Below are positions 1 to 9,442 of a stretch of DNA of 64,000 nucleotides, one piece after another (positions within the stretch are counted from its first letter, which is position 1; each line of letters opens with the position of its first letter). The DNA is from a methane-oxidizing endosymbiont of Gigantopelta aegis (GTDB lineage Bacteria > Pseudomonadota > Gammaproteobacteria > Methylococcales > Methylomonadaceae). The notes under the pieces were generated by a model. That model worked only from the letters and a program-made list of their open reading frames with translations. It made no database searches and was not told the DNA's origin. The DNA lies in contig NZ_JAEHGD010000001.1 in assembly GCF_016097405.1 (NCBI RefSeq), positions 900,307 through 964,306 of the forward strand, in the 5' to 3' direction. The position numbers were made by a program, and so were the translations under genes.

Positions 1-1000
1 TCATGCCACCACCCATCATGCCGCCATGCATGGAAGCACCGGAAAATGGAATACTGCGTAAAGTCAATTCAGTACCCACAGGCTTATCACTGAAATCAAC
101 CCATAATTCGCGCCTTTCTGCAGGTGCCAACATGATATAAGGTAGGGTCTTCGGAGCTGATATCAGTCCACCATCGGTTCCAATAAGTGTCACTGGAGAA
201 CCATCATCCCAGGCCAGTTTGTAAATTCTGGAATTAGACCCATTTAATAAACGTAAGCGGTAAGAACGGTTTTCAACCGGCAGAACAAAATCAGGCTCAC
301 CGTTAATCATGATTCTATTGCCTAAAAACCCGTGCATACGCTGCATCATGTGATTCGAATAATGTAGCTGGTTATTACTGTCAAAACTACGATCTTGAAT
401 AACAAGCGGCACATCATAAGCGCCTTTAGGCAAACTGAGCGCCTGTTCCTCCGGGTCATTGACAATAATCAACCCCGCGAGCCCAGAATAAACCTGTTTA
501 GCCGTCACGCTATGGGTATGCGAATGATACCAGTAGGTACCCGCTCGATTAAGAATTTCGAACTCATAAATGAAGGAATCGCCATGATGGATGGCATACA
601 TCGGATTACCGTCCATTTTGGAAGGAACATGCAGACCATGCCAGTGCAAAATCGTTTCGGCGGGTAAATTGTTTCTTAGATATATCCTGACTTTCTGTCC
701 AGTCTGCAAATGCAGTGTGGGCGCAAGATAAGAACCGGGCAGATTCTCCAATGATTGCTGCGAACCTTTTAATACCTGCCCAAACACTTTCCAGACTCGG
801 GTTTCAGGCCCCTTGAAAATGGGGATGCTCACCGGTTCTAGCTTGAATTCGATTTCTACATCAGGATGAAAATCAGGTGATGGCCTGTTACTGACGACCG
901 GGTTCATCGCTTGCGTTAACCCCGGAAAAGCCGCTGCAGCGGTAGTGATACCTGCATACTGTAAAAAATGGCGGCGCTGAATATTGATCATGCGGCTCAT
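1..1000 (-). CDS. Multicopper oxidase, CueO/CopA-like (3' end outside window)
   Basis: About 333 residues are visible; the C-terminal part lies beyond base 1. The start at 1000 is preceded by a GGAGAG ribosome binding site. The N-terminus carries a twin-arginine signal (RRHFLQ followed by a hydrophobic stretch), so export in folded form to the periplasm is expected. Copper-ligand motifs of the first cupredoxin domain are present: HWHGLH and WYHSHTH. The last visible residues are methionine- and glycine-rich (MHGGMMGGGM), recalling the Met-rich copper-binding segment of CueO. Family knowledge suggests periplasmic oxidation of Cu(I) or a related substrate for copper tolerance; the substrate cannot be told from sequence. 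The T1 copper site and C-terminal motifs (HCH) are not visible. Bases 1001-1108 hold no gene. Confidence 0.88.
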   Translation of the reverse strand, partial: MSRMINIQRRHFLQYAGITTAAAAFPGLTQAMNPVVSNRPSPDFHPDVEIEFKLEPVSIPIFKGPETRVWKVFGQVLKGSQQSLENLPGSYLAPTLHLQTGQKVRIYLRNNLPAETILHWHGLHVPSKMDGNPMYAIHHGDSFIYEFEILNRAGTYWYHSHTHSVTAKQVYSGLAGLIIVNDPEEQALSLPKGAYDVPLVIQDRSFDSNNQLHYSNHMMQRMHGFLGNRIMINGEPDFVLPVENRSYRLRLLNGSNSRIYKLAWDDGSPVTLIGTDGGLISAPKTLPYIMLAPAERRELWVDFSDKPVGTELTLRSIPFSGASMHGGMMGGGM

Positions 1001-1108
1001 AGGACTCTCCTTCTTAGACTATATAAGCTTATAATTATATGCCTAAATAGAAATATCTCTAGCACTTTATGCTTTACCGCGTCTAAAACAAAACCTGACT
1101 CCGTGCTT

Positions 1109-2137
1109 TCAAACCGGTCTTAGTACCTTCTCCGGCCGACAGAACAATACGATTTGTTCGAAGAATGTTTCCCAATAATCGCCGCCGCTTTGGCCTTTGA
1201 TCTGGCGATCGGCCAGCGCACAGTTCAGCAAAATGGTTTCCATGTGCGCTTGGGACAAGCGCTGAATGGCAGATTGATAGAGACTTTGCTTTGATTCCCA
1301 GATTTGCAGTTGGCGGAACAAATGGCTACGGTTAGCGCTTTGCTGCCATCCCTGTTTGAGCTGCAACAGGATTCGCGCTTCCCGACTGATCGCCCATAAT
1401 ACGACCGGCGCGGCGACGGCTTCAGCCTTTAATCCTGCCAGAATCCGGGTTGCTTTGTTAAGCTGTCCGGCCACCAACGCCTCAGCCAGTTTAAAAACAT
1501 CAAAGCGGGCATGGTCCACAACCTGTTGTTCCAGTTGTTGTCGGGTCACGCCTTCCGAGCCATGCAGGATATACAGCTTTTCAATTTCCTGCGCGGCCGC
1601 CAGCATATTACCTTCAATCCGAATAGCCAGCCATTGCAGCGCCTCGTCATTGAGTTTCAGCCCACGTTTGATGCTGCGTGTTTTCAACCATTGCACTAAT
1701 TCCCGCCCCTGTAATGGCCAGACCTGAATCACCGCGCCGACCTTATCCAACGCTTGAAACCAACGCGATTTCTGTGCCGCTGAAGCGATTTTTCCCGCCG
1801 TAATCAGTAACACTGTCTCTTGAGGAAGGGCTTGGCAATAGGCTTCCAGCGCCTTGCCGCCGGTCACACCGGGTTTTCCGGATGGCAGACGCAAATCAAT
1901 CAGCTTTTTATCGGCAAAAATGGATAACGAGGCGGCCTGTTCGTGCAACAAAGCCCAATTGAATTGCTCGTTTTCGACCGTCAGTACTTCACGCTGAGAA
2001 AACCCGGCCTGTTTGGCCGCCGCGCGAACGATGTCGGCGGCTTCGCCACTTTGTAACGGTTCATCACCGCAAATAAAATAGACCGGTAATAATTGGCGAT
2101 TGATAGCTGCCTGGAGTTGATCGGGCTTGAGTCGCAT
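1109..2137 (-). CDS. holA: DNA polymerase III subunit delta
   Basis: 342 residues, the usual length of HolA. Delta is the wrench of the clamp loader: it opens the beta sliding clamp so that it can be placed on primed DNA. The N-terminus (MRLKPDQLQAAI, then PVYFICGDEPLQ) matches the family, where the GDEPL segment marks the degenerate nucleotide-binding domain, and the C-terminal collar helices follow. It lies 5 bases downstream of lptE, after leuS, all on the minus strand. The order leuS-lptE-holA is widespread in gammaproteobacteria and supports the call. Co-transcription with leuS is likely. Nothing unusual is seen. Confidence 0.95.
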   Translation of the reverse strand: MRLKPDQLQAAINRQLLPVYFICGDEPLQSGEAADIVRAAAKQAGFSQREVLTVENEQFNWALLHEQAASLSIFADKKLIDLRLPSGKPGVTGGKALEAYCQALPQETVLLITAGKIASAAQKSRWFQALDKVGAVIQVWPLQGRELVQWLKTRSIKRGLKLNDEALQWLAIRIEGNMLAAAQEIEKLYILHGSEGVTRQQLEQQVVDHARFDVFKLAEALVAGQLNKATRILAGLKAEAVAAPVVLWAISREARILLQLKQGWQQSANRSHLFRQLQIWESKQSLYQSAIQRLSQAHMETILLNCALADRQIKGQSGGDYWETFFEQIVLFCRPEKVLRPV

Positions 2138-2142
2138 GCGGT

Positions 2143-2640
2143 CTATTTTAAAATGGCTTGCGCCTGCGACAGAATCCGCTCGGCCGCCTGCCGGTAGAGC
2201 TCCTGCCGAATCACATTTTCTTCATTGCTTTTGGCCAGAATTTCCACTTGATCATTAAAATAAGTTCGATGCAATTCGGCCACCAACGGTTTATCGACTA
2301 GCGGCTTGCCTTTTGCATTCAACAGCTGATAGCGCAGCCGATAGGTCAATTCAAATTCATTGGCCCGCCCTGTCGAATCCAGTGATAATACACGCCGCTG
2401 CATATCTTCTTGTTGCAATTGAATGACTAGGCTGGCAGCAGAGGGCCGCGCGACCAACTTGGCCCCGCTACCCCGCAACAGTTGTTTCATGGCATTCTGA
2501 AGATTAGTAGATGCCGACTGCATCGCGACTCGTTCCAATTGCTCAGGCAGGTCGATACTACCACGTAAGTGATAGCCACAAGCCGTCAACCCGAATAGCA
2601 TAACAAAAATAAACGCAGAAAATGTGTGGAGCTTTTGCAT
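2143..2640 (-). CDS. lptE: LPS-assembly lipoprotein LptE
   Basis: 165 residues from the ATG at 2640. A longer reading from a TTG at 2655 would overlap the leuS stop; the ATG gives a clean lipoprotein signal (hydrophobic stretch then LTAC, with Cys acylated), so it is preferred. After the Cys comes GYHLRG, typical of LptE. The protein plugs the LptD barrel in the outer membrane and helps deliver lipopolysaccharide to the cell surface. It sits between leuS and holA, its conserved position in gammaproteobacteria. Length is close to the family norm. Confidence 0.94.
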   Translation of the reverse strand: MQKLHTFSAFIFVMLFGLTACGYHLRGSIDLPEQLERVAMQSASTNLQNAMKQLLRGSGAKLVARPSAASLVIQLQQEDMQRRVLSLDSTGRANEFELTYRLRYQLLNAKGKPLVDKPLVAELHRTYFNDQVEILAKSNEENVIRQELYRQAAERILSQAQAILK

Positions 2641-2644
2641 GGTT

Positions 2645-5107
2645 TTAAACCACAATGTTGACGAGTTTTTTCGGCACCACGATCACCTTTCTGATGGTTT
2701 TTCCGTCGATATACGACTGAATTTTGGCATCAGCCAAGGCCATTTCCTCAATCGCTTCACGACTAGCGGAAACCGGCGCCTGCAACTTGCTGCGTAACTT
2801 ACCATTGACCTGAATCACCATCTCAAGGCTGTCTTGCTGTAACGCCGATTCATCGACCTTAGGCCAAGGTGCGACCACAATATCATCCGAGTGACCGAGC
2901 TGTTCCCACAATACCTGACAGACATGTGGCACAACAGGCGACAGCATCAGCACGATATTTTCCAGCGCTTCCTGTCGAATAGCTCGACCGTTATCGGAAT
3001 CATCCTCGAATTTTGCCAACGCATTAAGCAGTTCCATATTAGCCGCAATGGCCGTATTAAAAATAAACCGCCGTCCCATATCATCGGTCACTTTCTGCAC
3101 CGTCTGGTGCAGGCGCCGACGCATTGCTTTTTGACCATCGCTCAATTGGCCTTTATCCATATGCTCAGTCGGCAGACCTTGCGAGACATGTAGATAAACC
3201 TGACGCCACAATCGTTTCATAAAACGGAATGCACCTTCAACACCGGAATCCGACCATTCCAGCGATTGCTCTGGCGGTGCGGCGAACATGATAAATAATC
3301 TGACGGTATCGGCACCATAGCGGTCAATCAATTCCTGTGGATCAACGGTATTACCTTTGGATTTTGACATTTTGGCGCCATCTTTCAACACCATGCCTTG
3401 CGTCAACAAGTTTTTAAAGGGCTCATCAACCTTAACTAACCCTTCATCCCGCAATAGTTTGGTATAAAAACGCGCATACAATAAATGTAAAATCGCATGC
3501 TCGATACCGCCAATATAATGATCAACCGGCAGCCAGTAATTGACGGCTTCAGACAGCATGGCCTCATCGCTTGCGCCCGCATAGCGGGCAAAATACCAGG
3601 ATGATTCCATGAAGGTGTCAAAGGTATCGGTATCACGTCGCGCAGGCTTGCCGCATTCAGGACAATCGACATGGGGAAACGTTGGATGTGCCGCTAAGGG
3701 TGATTGCGAACCATCGAGCACCACATCACGCGGTAATTCTACGGGCAAGTCCTGATCCGGCACCGCCACCGTGCCGCAATCATCACAATAAATCACCGGC
3801 ACCGGCGCGCCCCAGTAACGCTGCCGGGATACCCCCCAGTCACGGAGGCGATAATTGGTTTTACGCTGCCCTTTGCCGGCTTTTTCCAGATAATCAGCAA
3901 TCGCATCGACGGCTTGTTCAGATGTCAACCCGTCAAACGGGCCGGAGTTTTTCAAGATGCCTTTTGCAGTAAACGCCTGCTCTGCAATCGAGTCATCACC
4001 ACCCTCGGCCGAAAAAATCACCTGTTTCAGAGGAATATTGTATTTTTTGGCAAATTCATAATCACGCTGATCATGCGCTGGCACCGACATCACCGCACCC
4101 GTGCCGTATGTCATCAGGACAAAATTGGCGATCCACACAGTAACCGGCTCACCCGTAATTGGATGAATCGCTTTAAAACCGGAATCAATACCTTTCTTTT
4201 CCATGGTTTCCAGCGCTGCTTCGGAGGTTTCCATGACCTTACACTCATCTAGAAAGGCCTGAATAGCCGGATTGTTTTCAGCTGCCGCCAAAGCCAATGG
4301 GTGTTCTGCCGCCACCGCTACATAGGTAACGCCCATTACAGTATCGGGGCGCGTGGTATAAATTCGGATAGGCTCATCTGTGCCTTCAACACTAAAGTCC
4401 ATTTCCACACCTTGCGACTTGCCAATCCAGTTCGCCTGCATGGTTTTAACCTGCTCCGGCCAGCCGTCAAGCTTATCAAGATCGGCCAGCAACTCATCGG
4501 CATAGGCGGTGATTTTAAGAAACCATTGCGAAATTTCTTTTTTTACAACCTGGGTATCACAGCGCCAGCAACAGCCATCAATGACCTGTTCATTGGCCAG
4601 TACCGTCTGATCGTGAGGACACCAGTTAACCGGCGAGGTTTTCTTATAAACCAAGCCTTTTTCCAATAATCTGAGAAAAAACCATTGCTCCCAACGATAA
4701 TAGGATGGATCACAAGTCGCCAACTCCCGTTCCCAATCGTAGCCAAAGCCTAAGCGTTGTAACTGCGCACGCATATAGTTGATGTTACGATACGTCCAGT
4801 CGGCCGGATGTACCTTGTTTTTCATGGCTGCATTTTCCGCCGGCAAACCAAACGCATCCCACCCCATCGGCTGCATCACGTTTTTGCCCAGCATGCGCTG
4901 AAAACGACTGATCACATCGCCAATGGTGTAATTTCTGACATGCCCCATGTGCAAATTGCCACTAGGATAAGGAAACATGGACAGACAATAATATTTTTCC
5001 TTGTCTGAATCCTCAGTTGCCTTAAAAATGCCGGATTGCGCCCAATGTTGCTGAATTTTTTCTTCAATCGCTAAAGGTTTGTAATTTTCTTCCATCCTGC
5101 TCGTCAT
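2645..5107 (-). CDS. leuS: Leucyl-tRNA synthetase
   Basis: 820 residues. Class I aminoacyl-tRNA synthetase that charges tRNA-Leu with leucine in the cytoplasm. The HIGH-type motif (HMGH, about residue 53) and the KMSKS motif (about residue 580) are both intact. The CP1 editing domain, with the TTRPDT motif that binds mischarged tRNA, lies between them, and a four-cysteine zinc-binding insertion (CPHDQT, CCWRC) is visible. The N-terminus could start at 5107 or at a second ATG at 5095 ([10 protein letters not shown]), which resembles other LeuS starts. It leads the leuS-lptE-holA gene run. Confidence 0.97.
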   Translation of the reverse strand: MTSRMEENYKPLAIEEKIQQHWAQSGIFKATEDSDKEKYYCLSMFPYPSGNLHMGHVRNYTIGDVISRFQRMLGKNVMQPMGWDAFGLPAENAAMKNKVHPADWTYRNINYMRAQLQRLGFGYDWERELATCDPSYYRWEQWFFLRLLEKGLVYKKTSPVNWCPHDQTVLANEQVIDGCCWRCDTQVVKKEISQWFLKITAYADELLADLDKLDGWPEQVKTMQANWIGKSQGVEMDFSVEGTDEPIRIYTTRPDTVMGVTYVAVAAEHPLALAAAENNPAIQAFLDECKVMETSEAALETMEKKGIDSGFKAIHPITGEPVTVWIANFVLMTYGTGAVMSVPAHDQRDYEFAKKYNIPLKQVIFSAEGGDDSIAEQAFTAKGILKNSGPFDGLTSEQAVDAIADYLEKAGKGQRKTNYRLRDWGVSRQRYWGAPVPVIYCDDCGTVAVPDQDLPVELPRDVVLDGSQSPLAAHPTFPHVDCPECGKPARRDTDTFDTFMESSWYFARYAGASDEAMLSEAVNYWLPVDHYIGGIEHAILHLLYARFYTKLLRDEGLVKVDEPFKNLLTQGMVLKDGAKMSKSKGNTVDPQELIDRYGADTVRLFIMFAAPPEQSLEWSDSGVEGAFRFMKRLWRQVYLHVSQGLPTEHMDKGQLSDGQKAMRRRLHQTVQKVTDDMGRRFIFNTAIAANMELLNALAKFEDDSDNGRAIRQEALENIVLMLSPVVPHVCQVLWEQLGHSDDIVVAPWPKVDESALQQDSLEMVIQVNGKLRSKLQAPVSASREAIEEMALADAKIQSYIDGKTIRKVIVVPKKLVNIVV

Positions 5108-5176
5108 TTGCCGCTCAAAAGCGTTAGAATAACCTAGACAAGCCTAAATCCAAAGCGTCATTTTAAGGAGCCTGAC

Positions 5177-5665
5177 ATGACCGAAAACAAATTGATTGAA
5201 ATTTATAACGCCATCGTCAAACACTTGCACGAGGCATTAGACAATACCGCACACTCATTGGCCGAAGCTCTCGAAATCGCCAAACAAAAGACCGCCGAAT
5301 CAACAGGCGCCAGCCAGAAAGACCTGGACAAAACCGGCGATGCCGTCATGCGTGACATTGAACATGCGGCCCAGCACGAACAGCCGGTTCAAGATGAAGA
5401 ATCACTGACTGAATGGCTGAAATTTGATATTGAATTACTGGAAAACTTCGCTTTTGACGCCTTTATGGAATTGGCTGATAAAACTCGCGTACAACTGGCC
5501 AAACTAGACTACGAAGCCAAACAATACCACCCCTATCAAAGTGGCGATGTCACAGGTCCTGGCTCATTTACCTGCAATCAATGTGGCAAGGTGATCGCCT
5601 TCAAACGCCCTAGCATCATCCCTGACTGCCCGAACTGCGGCGGCAAAACCTTCAGTCGTATTTGA
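5177..5665 (+). CDS. Zinc-ribbon protein, DUF1451/YbeL family
   Basis: 162 residues, preceded by a strong AAGGAG site. The first two thirds are charged and probably helical. The C-terminus forms a zinc ribbon with two Cys pairs (FTCNQCGK and PDCPNCGG), the hallmark of the DUF1451 family to which E. coli YbeL belongs. Its biochemical role is unknown. It is transcribed away from leuS and is followed 60 bases later by a ParA-type ATPase; whether the two are functionally linked is not known. Confidence 0.85.
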   Translation: MTENKLIEIYNAIVKHLHEALDNTAHSLAEALEIAKQKTAESTGASQKDLDKTGDAVMRDIEHAAQHEQPVQDEESLTEWLKFDIELLENFAFDAFMELADKTRVQLAKLDYEAKQYHPYQSGDVTGPGSFTCNQCGKVIAFKRPSIIPDCPNCGGKTFSRI

Positions 5666-5725
5666 TATTAAAGGTCTAAAGTCTGATAATGCCTATTTTC
5701 AACCAATTGCTTTTAGAGGAATAAC

Positions 5726-6499
5726 ATGCGCAGGGTCATCTTCAATCAAAAAGGCGGCGTCGGAAAATCCACCATCACCTGTAATCTGGCCGCTATCGCC
5801 GCTGTTGAAGGCAAAAAAACACTGGTGATTGATCTGGATGTTCAATGTAACTCAACCCAATATCTGTTAGGCAGTCGTGTGGAAGATGCCGACAGAACCG
5901 TTGCCCACTTTTTCAAAGACTGCTTGGGTATCGCCCTGTTTGGCGGCGGTAAGGCCGGACTTGAAGACCTGATTCATGAATCGCCATTTCCTAATTTATA
6001 TGTCCTGCCTGCACACCCCGACCTGGAAGCCTTGCAAAGCAGGCTGGATTCACGCTATAAAATTTTCAAACTGAAAGAAACACTAGAACAACTCGAAGGT
6101 TTTGACCAAGTCTATATCGACACACCTCCGATCCTGAATTTTTACAGCCAATCTGCCCTAATCGCCGCCGAAAAATGCCTGATTCCGTTTGACTGTGACA
6201 CCTTTGCCCGTGACGCACTCTACACCATGCTGAATGCAGTCGCCGAAGTCAAAGCCGACCACAACCCCGATTTACAAGTAGAAGGCATTGTCGTCAATCA
6301 ATTCCAGAAACAAGCTAATCTACCACGACAATTAGTGGAAGAACTCATTGAGGCCGGTCACCCCGTATTGGACAGCAAGATTTCGCCCTCGGTTAAAATC
6401 CGCGAATCCCATAGTCAGTCATCCCCACTCGTTCATTTTGCGCCTAACCACAAACTGACCGACGAATTTAAAGCCTTATACGCCGAAATTCACCGTTAA
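5726..6499 (+). CDS. ParA-family ATPase (orphan)
   Basis: 257 residues with an AGAGGA ribosome binding site. The deviant Walker A motif (QKGGVGKST, residues 8-16), the Walker A-prime Asp (VIDLDVQ) and a DTPP switch segment identify a ParA/MinD-type ATPase, a class that uses ATP-driven dimerisation to position DNA or protein complexes. No parB or other partitioning gene lies nearby, so this is probably not the chromosome ParA. An inverted repeat downstream (6525-6556) may end transcription. The cargo cannot be named. Confidence 0.85.
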   Translation: MRRVIFNQKGGVGKSTITCNLAAIAAVEGKKTLVIDLDVQCNSTQYLLGSRVEDADRTVAHFFKDCLGIALFGGGKAGLEDLIHESPFPNLYVLPAHPDLEALQSRLDSRYKIFKLKETLEQLEGFDQVYIDTPPILNFYSQSALIAAEKCLIPFDCDTFARDALYTMLNAVAEVKADHNPDLQVEGIVVNQFQKQANLPRQLVEELIEAGHPVLDSKISPSVKIRESHSQSSPLVHFAPNHKLTDEFKALYAEIHR

Positions 6500-6524
6500 A
6501 ACATACCTTCCGCCAAAAAACACC

Positions 6525-6575
6525 AGCGTTGATAGCCTTTCCGGGTTATCAACGCTTGGCTTATGCTTTTTTACA
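6525..6575 (+). terminator. Hairpin terminator after the ParA-type gene
   Basis: A 10-bp perfect stem (AGCGTTGATA at 6525-6534 with TATCAACGCT at 6547-6556) lies 25 bases after the ParA stop and is followed by a T-rich run near 6567. Rho-independent termination is likely. Confidence 0.6.
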
Positions 6576-7468
6576 AAGCCAGTAAAAGTAAGCCAGCAAC
6601 ATCCATCACTTAAAACTCATACTGTTATATGCTACATTCGAAAACTTGTATTACCGTTTAAAAAAGGGCCTGTATGGATAATGAATATAGCGAGATCAAA
6701 CAGGATGTTAGTCTACTGATACGTCAAATAAAAAAATATGAAGCGCAACTGAATGAATTAAAGCAACGCAGCGATATTCAAGAAGCCCTGAATGAAATGC
6801 TCAATATTTCCCTACTGCCGCTTCCACTCAATGAACAAATGCAACGAATTTTATTGCTGGTGCTGAATATTCCTTGGCTCACACTGGAAAAGAAGGGTTG
6901 TGTGTTTCTTGTCGATGAAATGGAACGCGGCCTCATCATGGTAGCCGACCATAATCTAAATACCTCTTTATTAACACTCTGCCGTCATATCCAGTTTGGC
7001 CAGTGCCTGTGCGGTAAAGCCGCCGAAACACAACAACTGATATTTCGAGATTGTATTGATCAGGATCACAATATACGGCCGGAAGGCATGGCACCACACG
7101 GCCATTACAATATGCCGATTATCTTGGGTGACAAAGTATTGGGGGTACTCAATCTTTATGTCAAACATGGTCACCATTCTTCAAAGCTGGAACGGAACTT
7201 CCTTGAAGCAACGGCTGCGGCCATGGCCAATATTATTGAGCGCAAAAAGTTTGAAGAACAGTTGCATGCGTTATCCCATAAAGATGAATTAACCGGCATT
7301 GCCAACCGCCGACAATTTATGCAGCAATTGGCCGAAGAAACAAAGCAGACGAATAATATTTTTGCCTTGTTATTTATTGATCTTGATTATTTCAAACAGA
7401 TTAATGACAACTATGGCCATGACTATGGCGACCTGATTCTTATTCATGTCGCACGCCGAGCCCAAAAA

Positions 7469-9132
7469 CCCCCTATGTCAACATACCTGTCGCCTAGGAA
7501 ATTTTAAATCAGGAGACAAAAATGAGCGTATTTAGCCAAGAATTTAAAGTACAATCAGTAGAAAAAGCATTATCCAGAAGACCAGAACAATCGCTAAAGC
7601 AAATTGCAGTTACTTTAGGTGTGGGTTACTCCACACTTCAAAAATGGATTCGGTTAGCTAAGAAAAATCAACTCGAAAAAACAGAGTCAAACATGTCAAA
7701 AGAAAAAAGCCCTCAAGATTGGAATACAGTAGAACGTTTTGAAGCCATTGTTCATTGTCATCATCTCACCGATGATCAGGCTAGCGCCTATTGTCGTGAA
7801 CAAGGCATCTACTTACATCATCTAAATACCTGGAAAGCGGAATTTTTGTCAGAATCTAAATCAACAGAATCCGTATATAAACAGGCGCAAACAAAACTCA
7901 AACAAGAAAACAAGCGTTTGCATAAGGAGCTAAACCGCAAAGAGAAAGCGTTATCAGAAACAGCGGCTTTACTGGTGTTATCAAAAAGTGCCAAGCGATC
8001 TGGGGGAAAAGGCGGCCGATTAATCGCCTACTCAGATCGCCAACACTACAGCGCACTCATTGATGAAGCCGTTGACAATGGAGCGCGGCAGAAATTAGCC
8101 TGTGAACTGGTGGGTATATCAGCTCGAACCTATCAGCGTTGGAACCGGGGAGAAGGACTCTCAGAAGACCTACGACTGCACAATACAGCGCCTGTGCACA
8201 ATCAATTATCCGAGGCCATCAAGCAAGAAATCATCACCGTGATTAATAAACCGGAATACAGCGCTTTAACGCCGCATCAAATCGTTCCGAGGTTATTGGA
8301 TTTGGGCTGCTATCTCGCATCAGAATCAACCTTTTATCGTGTCATGAAAGCCCACAACCAGCTTAAGCACAGAGCTAAAGGAGCCGCAGGTCAGCATAAT
8401 AAACCGCAGTCACTCAAAGCCACACAGGCCAATCAAATCTACTCGTGGGATATTACGTATTTATTAAGCCCCGTCAAAGGGCAGTATTTTTACCTCTACA
8501 TGGTGATGGACATCTATAGTCGGAAAATCGTAGGCTGGCAAGTTCATGATGCCGAATCAAGCGCACACGCTGCTGATTTGATCGAAGATATCGCTCGCCG
8601 GGAAAACATCGACAAAAAGCAATTGGTGATACATTCTGACAACGGCAGTCCGATGAAAGGCGCAACATTAAGGGCCAAATTGGTCGATTTAGACATTGCC
8701 ACGTCGTTCAGCAGACCTCGTGTCAGTAATGATAATCCTTATTCAGAATCGTTATTTAAAACAGTCAAATATCATCATACCTTTCCAGAAAACCCTTTTA
8801 AAACATTAAGCGAAGCCAGGAACTGGGTTGACTTTCGTTTGTTGGTTCAACAATGAACATCAACACAGTGCGCTCAAGTTTGTAACACCCAACCAACGCC
8901 ATAACGGCTTAGACAGCGCCGTACTCGAAAAAGAAAACGAGTCATCGAGCAAGCAAAAAGAGACAATCCAGAGCGATGGAATGGACGACAAACACGAAAT
9001 TTAACGCCCATTGGCCATGTTTATCTTAATCCGGATAAGGAAAATTTCAACACAACAGAATGTCAAGCAGCTTAATAAAATTCATTTCGTAAATTATTGC
9101 AAAAAATGCGACAGGTTGGTTGACATTTAGCG
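7469..9132 (+). mobile_element. IS3-family-like insertion sequence, 1664 bp, with AAAA target duplication
   Basis: The element splits the GAF-GGDEF gene. Its imperfect terminal inverted repeats contain TGTCAACATACCTGTCGC on the left (7476-7493) and the complement of TGTCAACCAACCTGTCGC on the right (9108-9125), 16 of 18 matching. The outer boundaries are set by two facts: the left flank shared with the remnant at 37982 begins with CCCCC, and AAAA occurs on both sides (7465-7468 and 9133-9136), which restores the reading frame of the host gene. It carries one transposase gene in the plus direction. The first 110 bases recur without a visible mismatch at 37982-38091. Confidence 0.88.
7522..9004 (+). 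pseudogene. DDE transposase of the IS3-like element, frameshifted near its C-terminus
   Basis: A 444-codon frame (7522-8856) starts 6 bases after an AGGAG-type site. It has an N-terminal helix-turn-helix (IAVTLGVGYSTLQKWIR), a second HTH-like and coiled-coil region, and an rve-type catalytic core with the expected acidic residues: D in SWDITYL, D in HSDNGSP and E in NPYSESLFKTVKY. OrfA- and OrfB-like parts are fused in one frame. After ARNWVDF the frame is lost; in another frame the expected ending continues as WFNNEHQHSALKFVTPNQRH and stops at 9004. The shift lies near 8835-8845 and looks like loss of two bases (or gain of one). No slippery heptamer is visible there, so programmed frameshifting seems unlikely and this copy may be inactive. 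Confidence 0.8.
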
Positions 9133-9442
9133 AAAATGTTTACAAAAAGCCGACCTGCTTGCCCGGCTAGGAGGCGATGAATTTGTAGTCCTGTTAAAAA
9201 CCTTTTCTTCCCCTGAACAGGTTTTTGCATTTGCTAAAGCGATGATTCAGACCTTGTCAAAGCCCTACCACATCAAAGGAACCGTATTATCGATTGGCGC
9301 CAGTATCGGTATCAGCTTGTATCCACAACATGGTTCAGAAATAGAAGAGTTGCTTAAGAAAGCTGATAATGCGCTCTATACGGCTAAAGAAAAACGCGGT
9401 GAAGTTGTTATTTATACCTAAATCTGACTCCGGGTTTATGAC

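Larger units (their letters stand above)
6674..9421 (+). pseudogene. GAF-GGDEF diguanylate cyclase gene interrupted by an IS3-like element
   Basis: The 5' part (6674-7468, 265 codons) encodes a short coiled-coil start, a GAF sensor domain (about residues 30-190) and the first half of a GGDEF domain (DELTGIANRR, then IDLDYFKQIND). The 3' part (9137-9421, 95 codons) continues the GGDEF domain with an intact GGDEF signature (ARLGGDEFVV) and ends at the TAA at 9419. Removing bases 7469-9132 plus one copy of a 4-bp AAAA duplication restores a single frame (RRAQ joined to KCLQKADLLARL) of about 359 residues. The intact protein would have made cyclic di-GMP in response to a signal bound by GAF. As it stands the 5' fragment reads a few codons into the element and stops at 7507, before the GGDEF signature, so it cannot be an active cyclase. 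Confidence 0.9.

Noticed and set aside
395-667. 90-residue plus-strand frame within the multicopper oxidase
   Set aside because: It is an antisense shadow of the copper-site coding region.
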